A DNA stretch of 64,000 bases from assembly GCA_011109175.1 (NCBI GenBank), contig RDEW01000027.1, positions 818,703-882,702 on the forward strand, read 5' to 3'. Position 1 is the stretch's first letter; every line of letters begins with the position of its first letter. Position numbers and translations under genes: made by a program. The stretch is from Dicyema japonicum. Its lineage: Eukaryota; Dicyemida; Rhombozoa; Dicyemidae. Of this stretch, positions 54,420-64,000 are shown one piece after another. The notes beneath the pieces are model-generated. The model saw only the letters and a program-made list of their open reading frames with translations. It was not told the DNA's origin and did no database searches.

Positions 54420-55760
54420 AGATCTTATTTATTTAAAACTCCCAAGACCACAAAGAAAGGTTAAACCCATTAATTAGGTGATCTCAGCCTCCAATAGCTT
54501 GAGAACTCTTCTTGAGCGTTCCAGCGACCCAACGTCGCTTCTACTGAAAGGAGACTGGCGATGAATGTGCTGTCGAATTCCATAGGCCATATGGCTTTCC
54601 GCCTGAAAGAGTTTATATGCTCGATCCTTTAAGAGGAAAGGGCAAATTTCCAAGCGGAACAAGCATATTTAGCTGTCGAAGCAATAACCCGAAGATATAA
54701 ATTATTTATATAACCTTCAGGTGGGAGGAGGTTCTTCTTTATGATAGTATCCGAAATAATTAGGTTATCCCGGTGCCCCTTTTCACCCTCGCCAATTTCA
54801 TTCTATGCTCATCGAGGGACTCAACCGTTTCCAGAAAATGTATGCGCTTGCGGCTAAATAGGAAGTTTATGGGGGACGGATGTCTGAGGAAGGATCGCCC
54901 ATTTTCAGATCGTGTCACGGATGAACATAGTGAAATCCATTGTTATTGGCAGAACCAGAGGAATCAACGGTCATTCCTTCGTATTGAAAATTCCGACAGT
55001 GGAGTGACGAGGGTAGGATTCGTTCGACTATCGAACGCTAATTACTTTATTGTCTAAATTTAAATAAATATCATTAAAAGATTTATATTATATTTTTTTC
55101 GAAATTATTTTTGACTTTTAAAATCATAATTATTAACTTTTTTAACAAAAATATGTTTTTTGAGTTTTCTGTAAATTAGAAATTTTTTTACAAAAATTCA
55201 CTACCAATTTGAGAATTGAGTTTCTTTACATTGGAATCTGGAAGTCTGAAAGCCGTCCTCTTCGTCCTTTAAGTAAATTACCAATCCATAACTTTATTTT
55301 AGGGTTAGTCCATGTCTCTATTAACTTCTTAGTCAATATGCTTCTCAACACTGAGTCGAAGGCTTTTTGGATGTCCAACTTAAGTACAAAATCCGAAGAT
55401 GACTACTGGGCGTGTTAAATCCCTCGGTAATAGAATGACTTAAAAAAGACAAATGGGTAGTGGCGGACCGATACGTTTTAAAACCATGATGGAAGCTGGG
55501 TCAGGAAGGATCTTCAACAAAAAGTTTCTCTATGAGGCATGAGAGACTACGCGTCACATATATTGGAAGATATGAAGCTGAGGAATGATCTTGTATACCA
55601 GGCTCTGGAACAAGTATAATGATCGAGTTTCATCCATTTATTCGGAATCCAGTCACACGCACGATAAGGCTTCACGATTCCAATAGCGTTCTTGACAATT
55701 CCTGGCAATAATACACCAGAATGTGGGATTAGGTCTGGGCCGACACAGACCTAACGTATA
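54420..55760 (-). mobile_element. Decayed LINE copy
   Basis: The minus-strand 3' end at 54420-54490 has the tail (TTTATTTA complement), TTAATGGGTTT and AGGTGATC blocks of the family. A C-terminal frame (54474-54662) ends VLKLLEAEIT. At 55240-55400 RT sequence VLKLDIQKAFDSVLRSI (motif A) and KLWIGNLLKGRRGRL is readable, and near 55700 a GVLLPGIVKNAIG segment. The middle (54780-55200) is not readable as this family and may be a deletion or another insertion. Confidence 0.7.
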
Positions 55761-56335
55761 TGGCCTTGAGAAGTCGTTGTGACTGACCTTGGCCTAGTGG
55801 GATATTAGATTATTTAGTTTTATGGTTTAAGTCTATTCTGGATTGTTACTAAGATTTTTTCAATCGGCGGAAACTTTTTCCCAATTAAGCAAACAAAATA
55901 ACTTTTCCTGTTGAGTCGACAAATGTTCAGCAAAGTATAAATCTTGAGTGAGTTTCTTTTCTTTATGAAACGACAGGTATCTGAATCAATGGCCGGGTTT
56001 ATAGACTAGTAGGTTGCTTGATACACGAACTGCCTCTCAGCCAATAGAAATCTTAATAATTTTACATCCGCGTGGATAGAAGTGAATAAAAAATTAAAAT
56101 CCATAAGGTTCCAGTAGTTTAACAACTTGAAATCATATCAATCAGCCTTTTTGAATTCTGAAGGTTAGGTTTTTTTATGAGGGGTGTCTAAAGTTCTTGA
56201 GTTTAAGAGAATAGAAACACCTCATGAAATTGTAGACAAAATTCTGGGTGAGCATATTGATAGATCTGTGGTTGGGTGGCTGGTAAGGTAATTCAAAGTC
56301 ACCAGTTATTGAAAGGAGCTAAAAAATGTAACACA
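55761..56335. other. No gene recognised
   Basis: No motif-bearing frame on either strand. Confidence 0.35.
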
Positions 56336-56339
56336 AAAA

Positions 56340-56680
56340 ACGTGTACAAGAAAGTGGGTTGCTCCACAATTATGCTTGAAATCACAAGAGCACAACGGTG
56401 GATCTTTGGACATGTATTGAGAATGGACTTAAATCAAAAATAATGTGCCAATTCTCCCCCTACGCTGGCCGATCCTTGGACGACCAAAGACTACCCTAAC
56501 GACGGTTCTGGATGGGACCTCCAAAAGATTGGGAAGTTTCTCATAAACGGAGAATACTTAGAAGGACTATTTTAGCCTTCTCGCGACAGGAAAAGTGGAG
56601 AAAGTGGACATGATTGCCATCCTAGTGAAAAACGAGACCAGATAATTAGAAAAATGGATTCAGACGCGTAAGCTGGTTAA
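56340..56680 (+). mobile_element. RTE/L1-like C-terminal remnant
   Basis: Plus-strand frame RAQRWIFGHVLRMDLN, then ADPWTTKDYPNDG, resembles the RW.GHVLRM...GRP..TW end of RTE- or L1-type elements. Stops interrupt it. Confidence 0.5.
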
Positions 56681-56729
56681 TTTAATAAAAATTATTTAAA
56701 AAGTAAATATAAACAATCTGGTGATGAGT

Positions 56730-57724
56730 CTATCCAACTGTCCACTCAGAACGCAACAACAAAGCAGTCAACCTCGATTTAGCATAGAACTGCATTTATC
56801 AAATAGCTTACCTCCTTCATTGGAGCAGATCGTCCAGAAGCGCTCCACACGCGCACAAATCTGTCCAACGACGCCGTAACAATATGTTCACCAATATGAC
56901 CAATCGCTCGAATGGATCCTCGACCTCCTCGGTACTTTAACAAATTCTCTGAAAATTATAAAAACCAGACAAACTAGGCTTCCGAATATCGACGACCACC
57001 AAATCACCAGTAATATCACCAAAAGCCACAGTATTTTGATTAGTGAGAATATTGAGTGATGAGAGTCCCTTGGAAAGTTGGAAATTGATATGAGGAGACT
57101 GTCCACTGTGTCGAATATCAAAACCGGACACCTCACCGGACTGAGTAGCAACAAGAACCAAGGAAGAATCCTCGAATATGTCCAGACCAGTAATGTTTAC
57201 TAACACCGGAAGGTTCAGCCAATCATTTGAAGGTCTCTTTGCAGAAAACACCTGCTTTTGATTCTCAATGTCGATAACTCGTAGCTGTGACTCCATACCT
57301 CCATAGGCAACAGCAGAATCCCCCACCTTCTTCAAAACATCACATCTCCCCTTTAATGAAAAGTCATCTTTCTGCATAATAATAAAATGGATCATACCCG
57401 TGAGCCAGTGAGGGTATAAATGTGGAGTCTGTGAGATTCACTCACGATTATGGAGTTTTCCGTACAATTCTGCATTCCTGTGAGAAACTGAGAAGTATCC
57501 ACCTGAAATTCTTTCTCAATTGAGGACGTTAATGGATTCATACTGCTGATTGTACCAGATTTATTAGCATATATTATATTATCATTGTTCCATATCATGG
57601 AACATATTTCACGTTCTCTGTTTAACTTAGAAATGTCCGTATATGTTGTTCCAAGTGATTCATGAAGGTTATGTCCTTTTAAAAGTCCAGTATCACCTCC
57701 AACAAAAATATCGTTGATGACCAT
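56730..57724 (-). CDS. WDR74: WD-repeat ribosome-biogenesis factor WDR74/Nsa1
   Basis: WDR74/Nsa1 is a nucleolar pre-60S assembly factor with one WD40 propeller. From the ATG at 57724, introns at 57372-57397 (26 nt), 56949-56974 (26 nt) and 56790-56811 (22 nt) leave a 306-aa frame to the TAG at 56732-56730. Family landmarks in order: VINDIFVGGDTGLLKGHNL at the N-terminus, LRVIDIENQKQVFSAKR, NDWLNLPV (the conserved NDWL motif), ITGLDIFEDSS, VSGFDIRHSGQSPH, VVDIRKP, GGRGSIRAIGHIGEHIVTAS, LDRFVRVW, and FYAKSRLTALLLRSEW at the end. It is shorter than vertebrate WDR74 (about 385 aa) because it lacks the basic C-terminal tail. A 17-nt alternative to the second intron also keeps the frame; 26 nt fits local sizes better. 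Confidence 0.92.
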
Positions 57725-57989
57725 TGCACCACAAGAAAAATTAAATATCACGTTTATTTTTAAAAAAAAAATCAAATAAATAAATTTCATAATTATTTTA
57801 ATTAATAGAATAAAAGTTTTTAACTTGCATCTTGTCTATAGTACTTGAAAAACTCGTCCTCTTGGTGATTACGCCTTTTCTTTTGCAGTTTTAATGCAAC
57901 TCTACCTCATATGTGAACACTGTTGTCTCTATGAAAACTATTCTGCCGAAGAATGAAATGATATCCGGTACAATAGAACGTGCGACAAA
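57725..57989. other. Intergenic spacer
   Basis: AT-rich 5' flank of WDR74; nothing recognised. Confidence 0.35.
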
Positions 57990-58185
57990 AATGGAATAGG
58001 GTGGACTCACTTCCCCATCTCTTTTCGGAAGCGGAAGCCTGTAATGGAGTATTGAAAGATGGATTTGGTCGGCACAAGCAGGTGCTCTCATTGGGTTCCT
58101 TCCTTGGATTAATTAGTTGTGACTGTTTGTGTTGGGCTACCAAAGATGGTAAGCCTGGGGTTAGTAATAATAACTGTTGTCTCTA
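57990..58185 (+). repeat. Dispersed repeat, copy 2 (family with 43430-43625)
   Basis: Shares GATTTGGTCGGCA, TCCTTGGATTAATTAGTT and TAAGCCTGGGGTTAGTAATAA with the minus strand at 43430-43625. It runs directly into a LINE RT fragment at 58186. Confidence 0.7.
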
Positions 58186-58400
58186 CTTATATTAACAAAG
58201 CCTTCGACACAGTACCTAAGAAACATCTCATTGGAAAAATCTACTCATCATACATTCGTTCATCCAAACTTAAACTTGTGGTTCGCCAACATTCTTACAG
58301 GACGATATGGGAAACCTCAGGTCATACATAGCTTTACTAAAAACAGATTTCCCTAGGTTTCTGATAGCAAAATTACAGATTGTTGTTCGAAAAATTTAAG
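58186..58400 (+). mobile_element. LINE RT fragment
   Basis: Reads VSTYINKAFDTVPKKHL (motif A), GKIYSSYIRSS, KLKLVVRQHSYR, then decays. Main LINE family. Confidence 0.65.
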
Positions 58401-58449
58401 ACCCTATTTAGATTAACTATACAAAATTAAAAAAATGCCATATTAGCTA

Positions 58450-58690
58450 TAACTTCACCCAGGCAGGACAAACTTAATTTAAGTAAAGAACAGTTATTAT
58501 AAGTAATCGTAGAGGGAGAACCAAGGAGTGCTCTTCATTTCTTTTTGTTGGATGTATTGAAATGTTTACGATGACGGCGTCACATGTCAAGCCGAAGCAT
58601 CGAGATGCGGGGAACCTTCAACCGAAATGTACAGCATCAAGATTCGAACTAAAGACCTTCAGGTATCTTGCTCGGCACCGGCATATCATC
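58450..58690 (-). mobile_element. tRNA-derived SINE, diverged copy
   Basis: Minus-strand blocks: TTCGAATCTTG (B box, about 58645), GGTTCCCCGCAT, GACATGTGACGCCGTCATCG, an A-rich segment, TAACTGTTCTTTACTTAAAT and TTGTCCTGCC near 58456. The A box is not clear. Confidence 0.8.
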
Positions 58691-58851
58691 AGACTTAACG
58701 ACCTATTCAAGCTGAGACTGTCTGCCATTTGGAGGCGTCCATTGACAGTGATGTTTGTACATAAAAGGGAAAGACAGGGCGTCATTATGCATGAAGACAA
58801 AAAATAAAATCAAGTATTTTTCCAATAAAAATATTTACATAAATCATAAAC

Positions 58852-59682
58852 TCAATAGAGAAGCGCTTGAATCTGCTCATCAGTGATTATTGTGTAACAC
58901 ATAAATCCCTTATCCACCTGATATCCATTTACTTCACATGAATTCAAATCTCCAAAAACAGATTGAGTACACCTATCCATCACTTCCACTTGCGGCTTTA
59001 CTTCAAAAGAAATAAAATCCCCAAAATCCGATTGGGTAGATCTATCCATCACTGATTTCAGTTCAAGGGAATTCAAATCCGATTGTATATCCACATCAAC
59101 CATTTTCACCGGTTCTTTTACTTCATAACTGGGGGAATCTTCAAACTGAGTGCTTTTATTGACCCTCTCCAGTTTCACAGTCTGAATTTTGACGTCATTT
59201 GTCTTTTTAGGTGGAGCCTCGCTCATGGAAGGTGTCCTAGAAGACGCCTTAGACTTCTTGCTACTCGGAATAATTTGTTCTACAGGAGTAACAGCTTCAA
59301 CTAGAACTTTAAAAGGTTAAATAAACCCACTAAGTTGTCGAGTGCATCAGTTTGACATTCTACGTTGCGTGTCTTGAGGTAGGAAGAATCTAAAGAGTGA
59401 ACAATGTGAGTACTTTTGAAGTAGTCCTCGAAGGATTCCTGGCCTTCAGAGGTGAATAAAGAAAAGATCCTCTTCATATAGTTTCCCTGTTGGTCAAGGA
59501 TGAATTTTGGGATGTCTCCTTCGTTGGAGTCTTCAAGTGAAGTTCGAAAAAATACCGAAGGCAATGTAACCATCGCACTTAAATTCAGCCAACTTGGAGT
59601 CGACCCAGGAAATAAAATTGGGGAACAGTTCGGGAGGGACTGACTTAACAAGGTTCATAAACGGGACTGTGTACTTTTTCAT
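58852..59682 (-). CDS. Unidentified protein with repeated LC8-type TQT motifs
   Basis: From the ATG at 59682, introns 59531-59555 (25 nt) and 59307-59326 (20 nt) give an unbroken 261-aa frame. Residues 1-95 look folded (NFISWVDSKLAEF, KFILDQQGNYMKRIFSLF) and match no family I know. From residue 98 the sequence is low in hydrophobics and carries six short motifs of the LC8 (dynein light chain) binding type: VECQTD (99-104), VKIQTV (149-154), KSTQFED (161-167), VDIQSD (182-187), RSTQSD (199-204) and RCTQSV (222-227). The later ones sit in a degenerate repeat of about 20 residues (for example SDFGDFISFEVK). By analogy with ASCIZ and other LC8 partners it could be a scaffold tied together by LC8 dimers. 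That function is inference. Confidence 0.75.
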
Positions 59683-60175
59683 GCACAACGAAACAGATTA
59701 AGGTGTGAAGCCTTTTAATAATAATAATAATTTATTTCGTTTTCAAAATTGTGAATTTAAATTTCAGTTTCATTAAAATTATCCCATTTTTAATCTCCCT
59801 TGGAAACACAGTTTTTGTTTTGGTTGAGCTGGTGACGGTGACTCTTGAAAACTATGTCTGGAAAACAAGGAAATTCAAGAACTAGGCTATCCCTCTTTAA
59901 GTTCATTGACCGAGAGCTTAACGACAGTATTTGGTATGAACTTTGAGGAGATTGAAGACTTTTATACTGATCTCTCAGTTTTCTACTCTGAACATGCAGA
60001 ATCAACATTAATAATGAATGTGGGGGACCTAACGAAAAAGTGAAAATAACCCACAAGAAGTGAATATATCAAGCTCTAAATGTAAAATAACAAAATTACA
60101 GGCCCAACGGTCATAATGCGAATTCTTTAAATAAGTAACTCAGAAGCTGTATGAAAGCATTGTCGGATTTTAAAT
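59683..60175. other. Unresolved, possibly coding
   Basis: After a short (TAA)n run, the plus strand has open coding-like stretches (MSGKQGNSRTRLSLFKFIDR at 59853 and MNFEEIEDFYTDLSVFY at 59937), but I could not join them with a convincing mini-intron or assign a family. Confidence 0.25.
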
Positions 60176-60179
60176 GAAA

Positions 60180-61145
60180 TATATAGAAGCCGCAGCTACC
60201 TGTTGCTAGGAGAGGGGACCCTGATACCCGTTCGGAAGGTTTATAAACCAAGGGCTCACAAGTGGAGGTACGCAAAGGTCCAAAGATTCAAAGTGATAAT
60301 AACTATCCGGATTGACAGTCAGATTGACTAGGACTTGTCATTTATCTTGAAGGAGCTCCCCGGGATCCGAAGACGCTCCTCGAAGGATAAACGAGCATAT
60401 TAGAGAACGTAGATGGTGTTGATTTAATTTCAAATGGTAAAGAACCACTTTATTTGAGAAAGTACCAGGGAAGCTGGCTGAATGGTTTCTAACGGTAATC
60501 CTGACAAAACCGAAATTACTGAACTCAAAGGAGAGGAAGCGAAGACAAAGAAGTACCTGCGCAAAGCCAAATAGTCGCATTCCCTCCTCGGAGACAACGA
60601 GGACATACAAGAGGAAAAACAGTAGTAAATGTCACAAGAAAACCTGTTTCATCCGTATAGGGTTTAGCCTGGATATAAGAGTCAGTCTCTATGATACACT
60701 TGCAAAACCCATGCTCATATACAAAACAGGTTCTTGGACCTGCACAAAAAAGGAACTTGGAAGTTTAACTCTTTTCAAAGAGATCACTTTCGACGTATCC
60801 TGTCCTCCTGAAACCACTCCAGATTTCCGTCCAACATTCTTTAAAAGAGAACAATGAGCATCTTCTCTTCCACCTTTCTTTCTCTTTTCTCCATCACTCT
60901 ATTGGAGTAGTTCCCACGACTGCAAAGGCTGAATGGGTTTTCTCTTTTCCATTGGTTCTGAATGAATTTGTATGTCATATCGAAAAGATTCTGCTTCTGG
61001 GAACCGGTTGCATATATTAACCTCTTTCTCGGTGTATCCAGGTTTAATAAAAATGCGTTGCTTCACTTTCCTCCCCCGTCGGGCCCTTTGTTTATGCTGT
61101 CAAGTGCAAGTGGTTCCAGTTTTACTGGATATCAGCGACTTTAAC
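60180..61145 (+). mobile_element. Decayed LINE (L1-like) remnant
   Basis: Broken plus-strand frames include NPDKTEITELKGEE near 60500 (position of the N.KT block after motif C in L1-like RTs) and YDTLAKPMLIYKTGSWTC near 60690 (the thumb segment ending YG.E.W). No intact motif C. Confidence 0.5.
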
Positions 61146-61514
61146 TTTCCAAGTTGATGTTAGACTTGAACATTATTTTTTGAAATCATATTGAAAATCA
61201 ATAACAAAATATTTAGAAACAAAGATCAAGAATATCATAAGTTCATTTAAACTTAAAAGTGATACCTCACATTACGATTTGTACTCAAAAGAAATATATA
61301 ACCCGAAATAAAATACATTAGTTTGGTTAATCACCTAATGGACCTTGAAATCCACATAATTTATACACAAAAAATTACTATGAAAGTAACTTTACAAATA
61401 AATTTTGTGGGCTCTTGCATCGTTTACTTTAAATGTGAAAGTGGCCCTTCAAGGCACAGCGTTATAAGTTTCAGGCCGTTCCAGTTAGAGGATCTCGACA
61501 TTTACTATGCTCAC

Positions 61515-61690
61515 TGTCCTGACGAGTGACGCCATAATCAATGAGACTTCACTGAGTTACTGGATTCTCCACAATGACTTACATACAACCAAAAAGAAGC
61601 CAAGAATATTATTGCCTCAATTCCTATTCTTTCCTTCTTAAAATAAGGTGTGTGCCCTCCAAAGTGGAGGCTTAAGTACTGGAAAAATTA
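61515..61690 (+). mobile_element. tRNA-derived SINE, truncated diverged copy
   Basis: Starts at CCTGACGAGTGACGCCATAA and continues through CACTGAGTTACTGGATT, ACAACCAAAAAGAAG and AAAATAAGGTGTGTGCCCTC to GGAGGCTTAAGTACTGG. No tRNA head. Old copy. Confidence 0.75.
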
Positions 61691-61978
61691 AACTACTCCA
61701 ATTTCATCGGTTTTTATCAGTCTTCTAAATAAACAGTGAACCCTTGTTGAACGGCTACATGGATTCAAATGAACACATTCATGAAATTCCCTAGGAATGC
61801 ATTCAGTCACGGTAAATTAAATAAAATTTAGCGGTTATGAGGATGAATGAATAACAACAAATCAAAATAAATAGACCAAATAAGAGGAAAAAACCTCATT
61901 TTTAGAAAAATAACCGCCTAAAGGAAGGTTATCGCTAAATCAAGGATAAATTTATTACGTCATAATTCATACTAGTCC
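61691..61978. other. Intergenic spacer
   Basis: AT-rich 3' flank of the ILRUN-like gene; nothing recognised. Confidence 0.35.
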
Positions 61979-62632
61979 TCACATGACGTAAGAGGGTTGC
62001 GAACTAGAATCTTCTACAACAAAAACAATCCAAAAGCAATCTAGAATAAAATAAACTCAAACCTGATATGGAAAGTCCATTGTTGAGACAAATTCTCAGT
62101 CGGCTATAGAAACTTCCAACAGAGGGATGACAGTTAAACACAAAGTTTAACTCGAACGTTGTCTTTGGATCCAACGGAGGGACCGCGGTTAAAGGAAATA
62201 TCTCGGTTCCTTCAACAAACTCAAATCTGCTTCCTTCTGGAACAGCTGTTTCGCCTGAGATATTAGTGTTACTTAAAACCAGAGTTTCCAAGGATTAATG
62301 ACTTGCAGATCACCAAAGGTTGGTTGCATGGCCAGGACGAAAAGTCTTGAGCTACAACTGTGGGTTGGTCAGGATGAGGATCGACAACTTCCAAGTGGGG
62401 AAGAGTAAAGCTGTCGCAGTATAAATCGTAGTAACAGCCGATGGCTTTTGGAATAGAACTGACATTAGAGGTAAGAAAACCCGTCAGACATTTCGAGAAG
62501 ATAAAGGCTTTGTTCCATGGTGATCTCGTAGTTAGTAATCTCCTGTAATTTTATGGCCTTGTTTTCGGTTCTATTTACATCCAATGAACGCATCTGCTTC
62601 ATTAAGAGTTCGTCAATATCTTCTTCGGACAT
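61979..62632 (-). CDS. ILRUN: ILRUN (C6orf106)-like protein with UBA-like and FW/NBR1-like domains
   Basis: In animals ILRUN dampens antiviral and inflammatory transcription through p300 and IRF3. From the ATG at 62632, introns 62459-62480 (22 nt), 62255-62279 (25 nt) and 62041-62062 (22 nt) leave a 194-aa frame to the TGA at 61981-61979. The N-terminal 55 residues match the UBA-like domain in length and pattern (EITNYEITMEQSLYLLEMSD, IPKAIGCYYD). The rest follows the FW (NBR1-like) domain: the QNSG position reads LGNSGETAVPEGSRF, then FPLTAVPPLDPKTTFEL, HPSVGSFYSRLRICLNNG (the G.Y...R block) and DCFWIVFVVE at the last strand. It ends right after the FW domain and lacks the long disordered tail of vertebrate ILRUN. 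The tryptophans that name the FW domain are only partly kept. Confidence 0.8.
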
Positions 62633-63050
62633 TGTAACAAAAAGTAGAGTAAATTTAAAATATTTTTAAATATAATCAAATAAAAAATTAATAATTAGTA
62701 AATAAAATTTCTAAATACGTGCGTTAATTATAATAACTAAAATCCTCATATGCGGAACCGTATTTTTCCGCATTTTTGGATAATGATGAAACCTGCTGTC
62801 TTGTGAAAAGGAAAGTAGGTTGACCCAGAAATTCTTTTTTCAAGTCGAATTTTTTTGCAAGCCAAAAAGAGGCCTTTCAATAACTACGGACCTAAGATGA
62901 TGAATTCATTTAACTGCTTGATTGCGTTTGTCTTTCTCAGTGAATCTGGGATTTTAAAAAAATAATTCACTTTTTAGGCACGTGTGTCAGTTGCTGTTAT
63001 AAATGAGTTAAAAGTCGAATAAGAAACATTTTATAAAGTAAAAGTAATTA
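62633..63050. other. Intergenic spacer
   Basis: AT-rich 5' flank of the ILRUN-like gene; no element block recognised. Confidence 0.35.
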
Positions 63051-63054
63051 TTTT

Positions 63055-64000
63055 ACAACGCCCGTCTAACTCAATATTTTCTTCATTGTGCCAACCTCTA
63101 TTGCTTGTAGAGACAACCCTAGGTTGACATTCCATACCGTCTTCCTCCATCACCAGACATCAATATTCCATGTCCCTCCTCAGCTTGCATACTCTCCAAA
63201 GTCTTCCGTAGAATAGCATTTGTATATAAGCTTTGACCGACTCCTCCACTTTGAGGGCATCTAGGTGGCCCTTAAACAATCTCGAGACAATTCCATCCCA
63301 GGTGATGACCGGAGAGATTATTTTCACCTTTGCGCGATGGATAATCTCAAGTTCGTTTCGCCAGTAGGTCAACCTGTGGAACTTTTCTACCTTCCACCTG
63401 CTTGAGGCAGTTTTGCCAAGTGAGCCCAATTTCAACTAGAGTAATCCTATTTTTTGTCTTATCATTAACGAAAATGTCGGGTTTGTCATTCGTTACAGGC
63501 ATATCCGTACTGATTGTCGTTTCTACACGAATCTCCACAAATTTATTTTCGACAACAGATTGTACTCAATGGGTCTTTAGATTCTTAGTTTTTCTTATTT
63601 CATGTTGACGGAAAAGATGTAGGTGTAAGCATCTGACAACTTAGTTGTGCCTAAGATACGATCTATTCAGAATTCTCCCACACCTAGTTGCAGGTGATCG
63701 ACGGTCTTGTCAAGTCCTTTACATTTTTAATGTTGTACTTTCGGGAGATGAGTTCAACTACAGTGGTGTGTTTTCATTGAATTAATGACCCGTAGAATTC
63801 CCACTCTTCTTAGGCAGTAATTTGTTTCATGTTCCAAGTCACCATAAAATCTGAGGAGCATTCGTTCTGCTTTGTTACTGACAGGCTCGAAACGTCTTCC
63901 AAATTTATTTCTTATAAAGTGAGAGTGCCACTCGTTCATCGACCTAAACAGGTTTACTTAGTTTAAACCCGTCTTCGTCAAAAGTTTGATCCGCTTAGAT
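63055..64000 (-). mobile_element. LINE C-terminal region (L1/R4-like), runs off the window
   Basis: The minus strand reads MNEWHSHFIRNKFGRR near 63930, VETTISTDMPVTNDKPDIFV at about 63465-63525, RITLVEIGLTWQNCLKQVEG, then IIHRAKVKIISPVITWDGIV near 63310. The block NKPDI..D......L.EI....NC..... followed by V.I.P.VI...G is the conserved C-terminal domain after RT in a LINE group different from the main family here. Frameshifts near 63430 and 63740. The RT itself would lie beyond the right edge. Confidence 0.6.

Noticed and set aside
57392-57790. Longer WDR74 N-terminus starting at 57790
   Set aside because: The added segment is hydrophobic and AT-derived; family proteins start just before the FVG.DTG.LKG motif, which fits the ATG at 57724.
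62579-62599. Possible 21-nt intron near the start of the ILRUN-like gene
   Set aside because: It has GT-AG ends and is a multiple of three, but keeping it gives the usual UBA-like domain length, so it is read as coding.

Overview
This is animal nuclear DNA, AT-rich, from a genome with extremely short introns, mostly 22-28 nt. The likeliest source is a dicyemid mesozoan, because introns of about this size are known from dicyemids; that assignment is inference. The gene content is animal: EB1, PLEKHM1-like, tetraspanin, INPP5E-like, ILRUN-like, WDR74-like, PCYT2 and PGM3. TAA, TAG and TGA all act as stops, which argues against ciliates with reassigned codes.

Most conserved genes look like unrelated short ORFs until GT...AG segments of 20-28 nt are removed; the reading frame and family motifs then run on. 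I reconstructed more than 50 such introns. Genes, in order: a divergent KH-domain protein resembling IGF2BP (2248-3357, minus); phosphoacetylglucosamine mutase (4834-6510, minus); a RUN-domain/zinc-finger PLEKHM1-like gene with an acidic repeat region (15879-19166, plus); an unidentified small gene (22841-23180, minus); EB1 (23403-24279, minus); a small membrane protein (26410-26706, plus); a tetraspanin (31064-31757, plus); ethanolamine-phosphate cytidylyltransferase (37661-38882, plus); tRNA-Ser(AGA) (39967-40047, minus); an F-box protein (49239-50240, minus); an inositol polyphosphate 5-phosphatase with a CaaX end (52069-53676, plus); a WDR74/Nsa1-like ribosome-assembly factor (56730-57724, minus); a protein with repeated LC8-type TQT motifs (58852-59682, minus); and an ILRUN-like protein (61979-62632, minus). 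These are independent housekeeping, membrane, cytoskeletal and ciliary genes. I see no operon logic.

The rest is dominated by dead retroelements. (1) A LINE family with RT and APE-type endonuclease fragments, whose 3' ends share a GGGATCAC(C/G/T)TAATTAG block and an AAATAAA-type tail. (2) Other LINE families (YADE-type RT, L1/RTE-like C-termini). (3) An element coding for a PHD-like finger, RT and restriction-like endonuclease; its best copy (31918-34830) is inverted at the 5' side. (4) A tRNA-derived SINE of about 330 bp with an (ATT)n tail, with 11-13 bp target duplications on two copies. One SINE is a twin-primed inversion later split by a LINE with a 12-bp target duplication.

Limits: everything was read by eye. 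Exact splice sites, gene starts and transposon ends are inferred. Several conserved genes carry one unexplained single-base frame break, which could be a consensus error or real decay.
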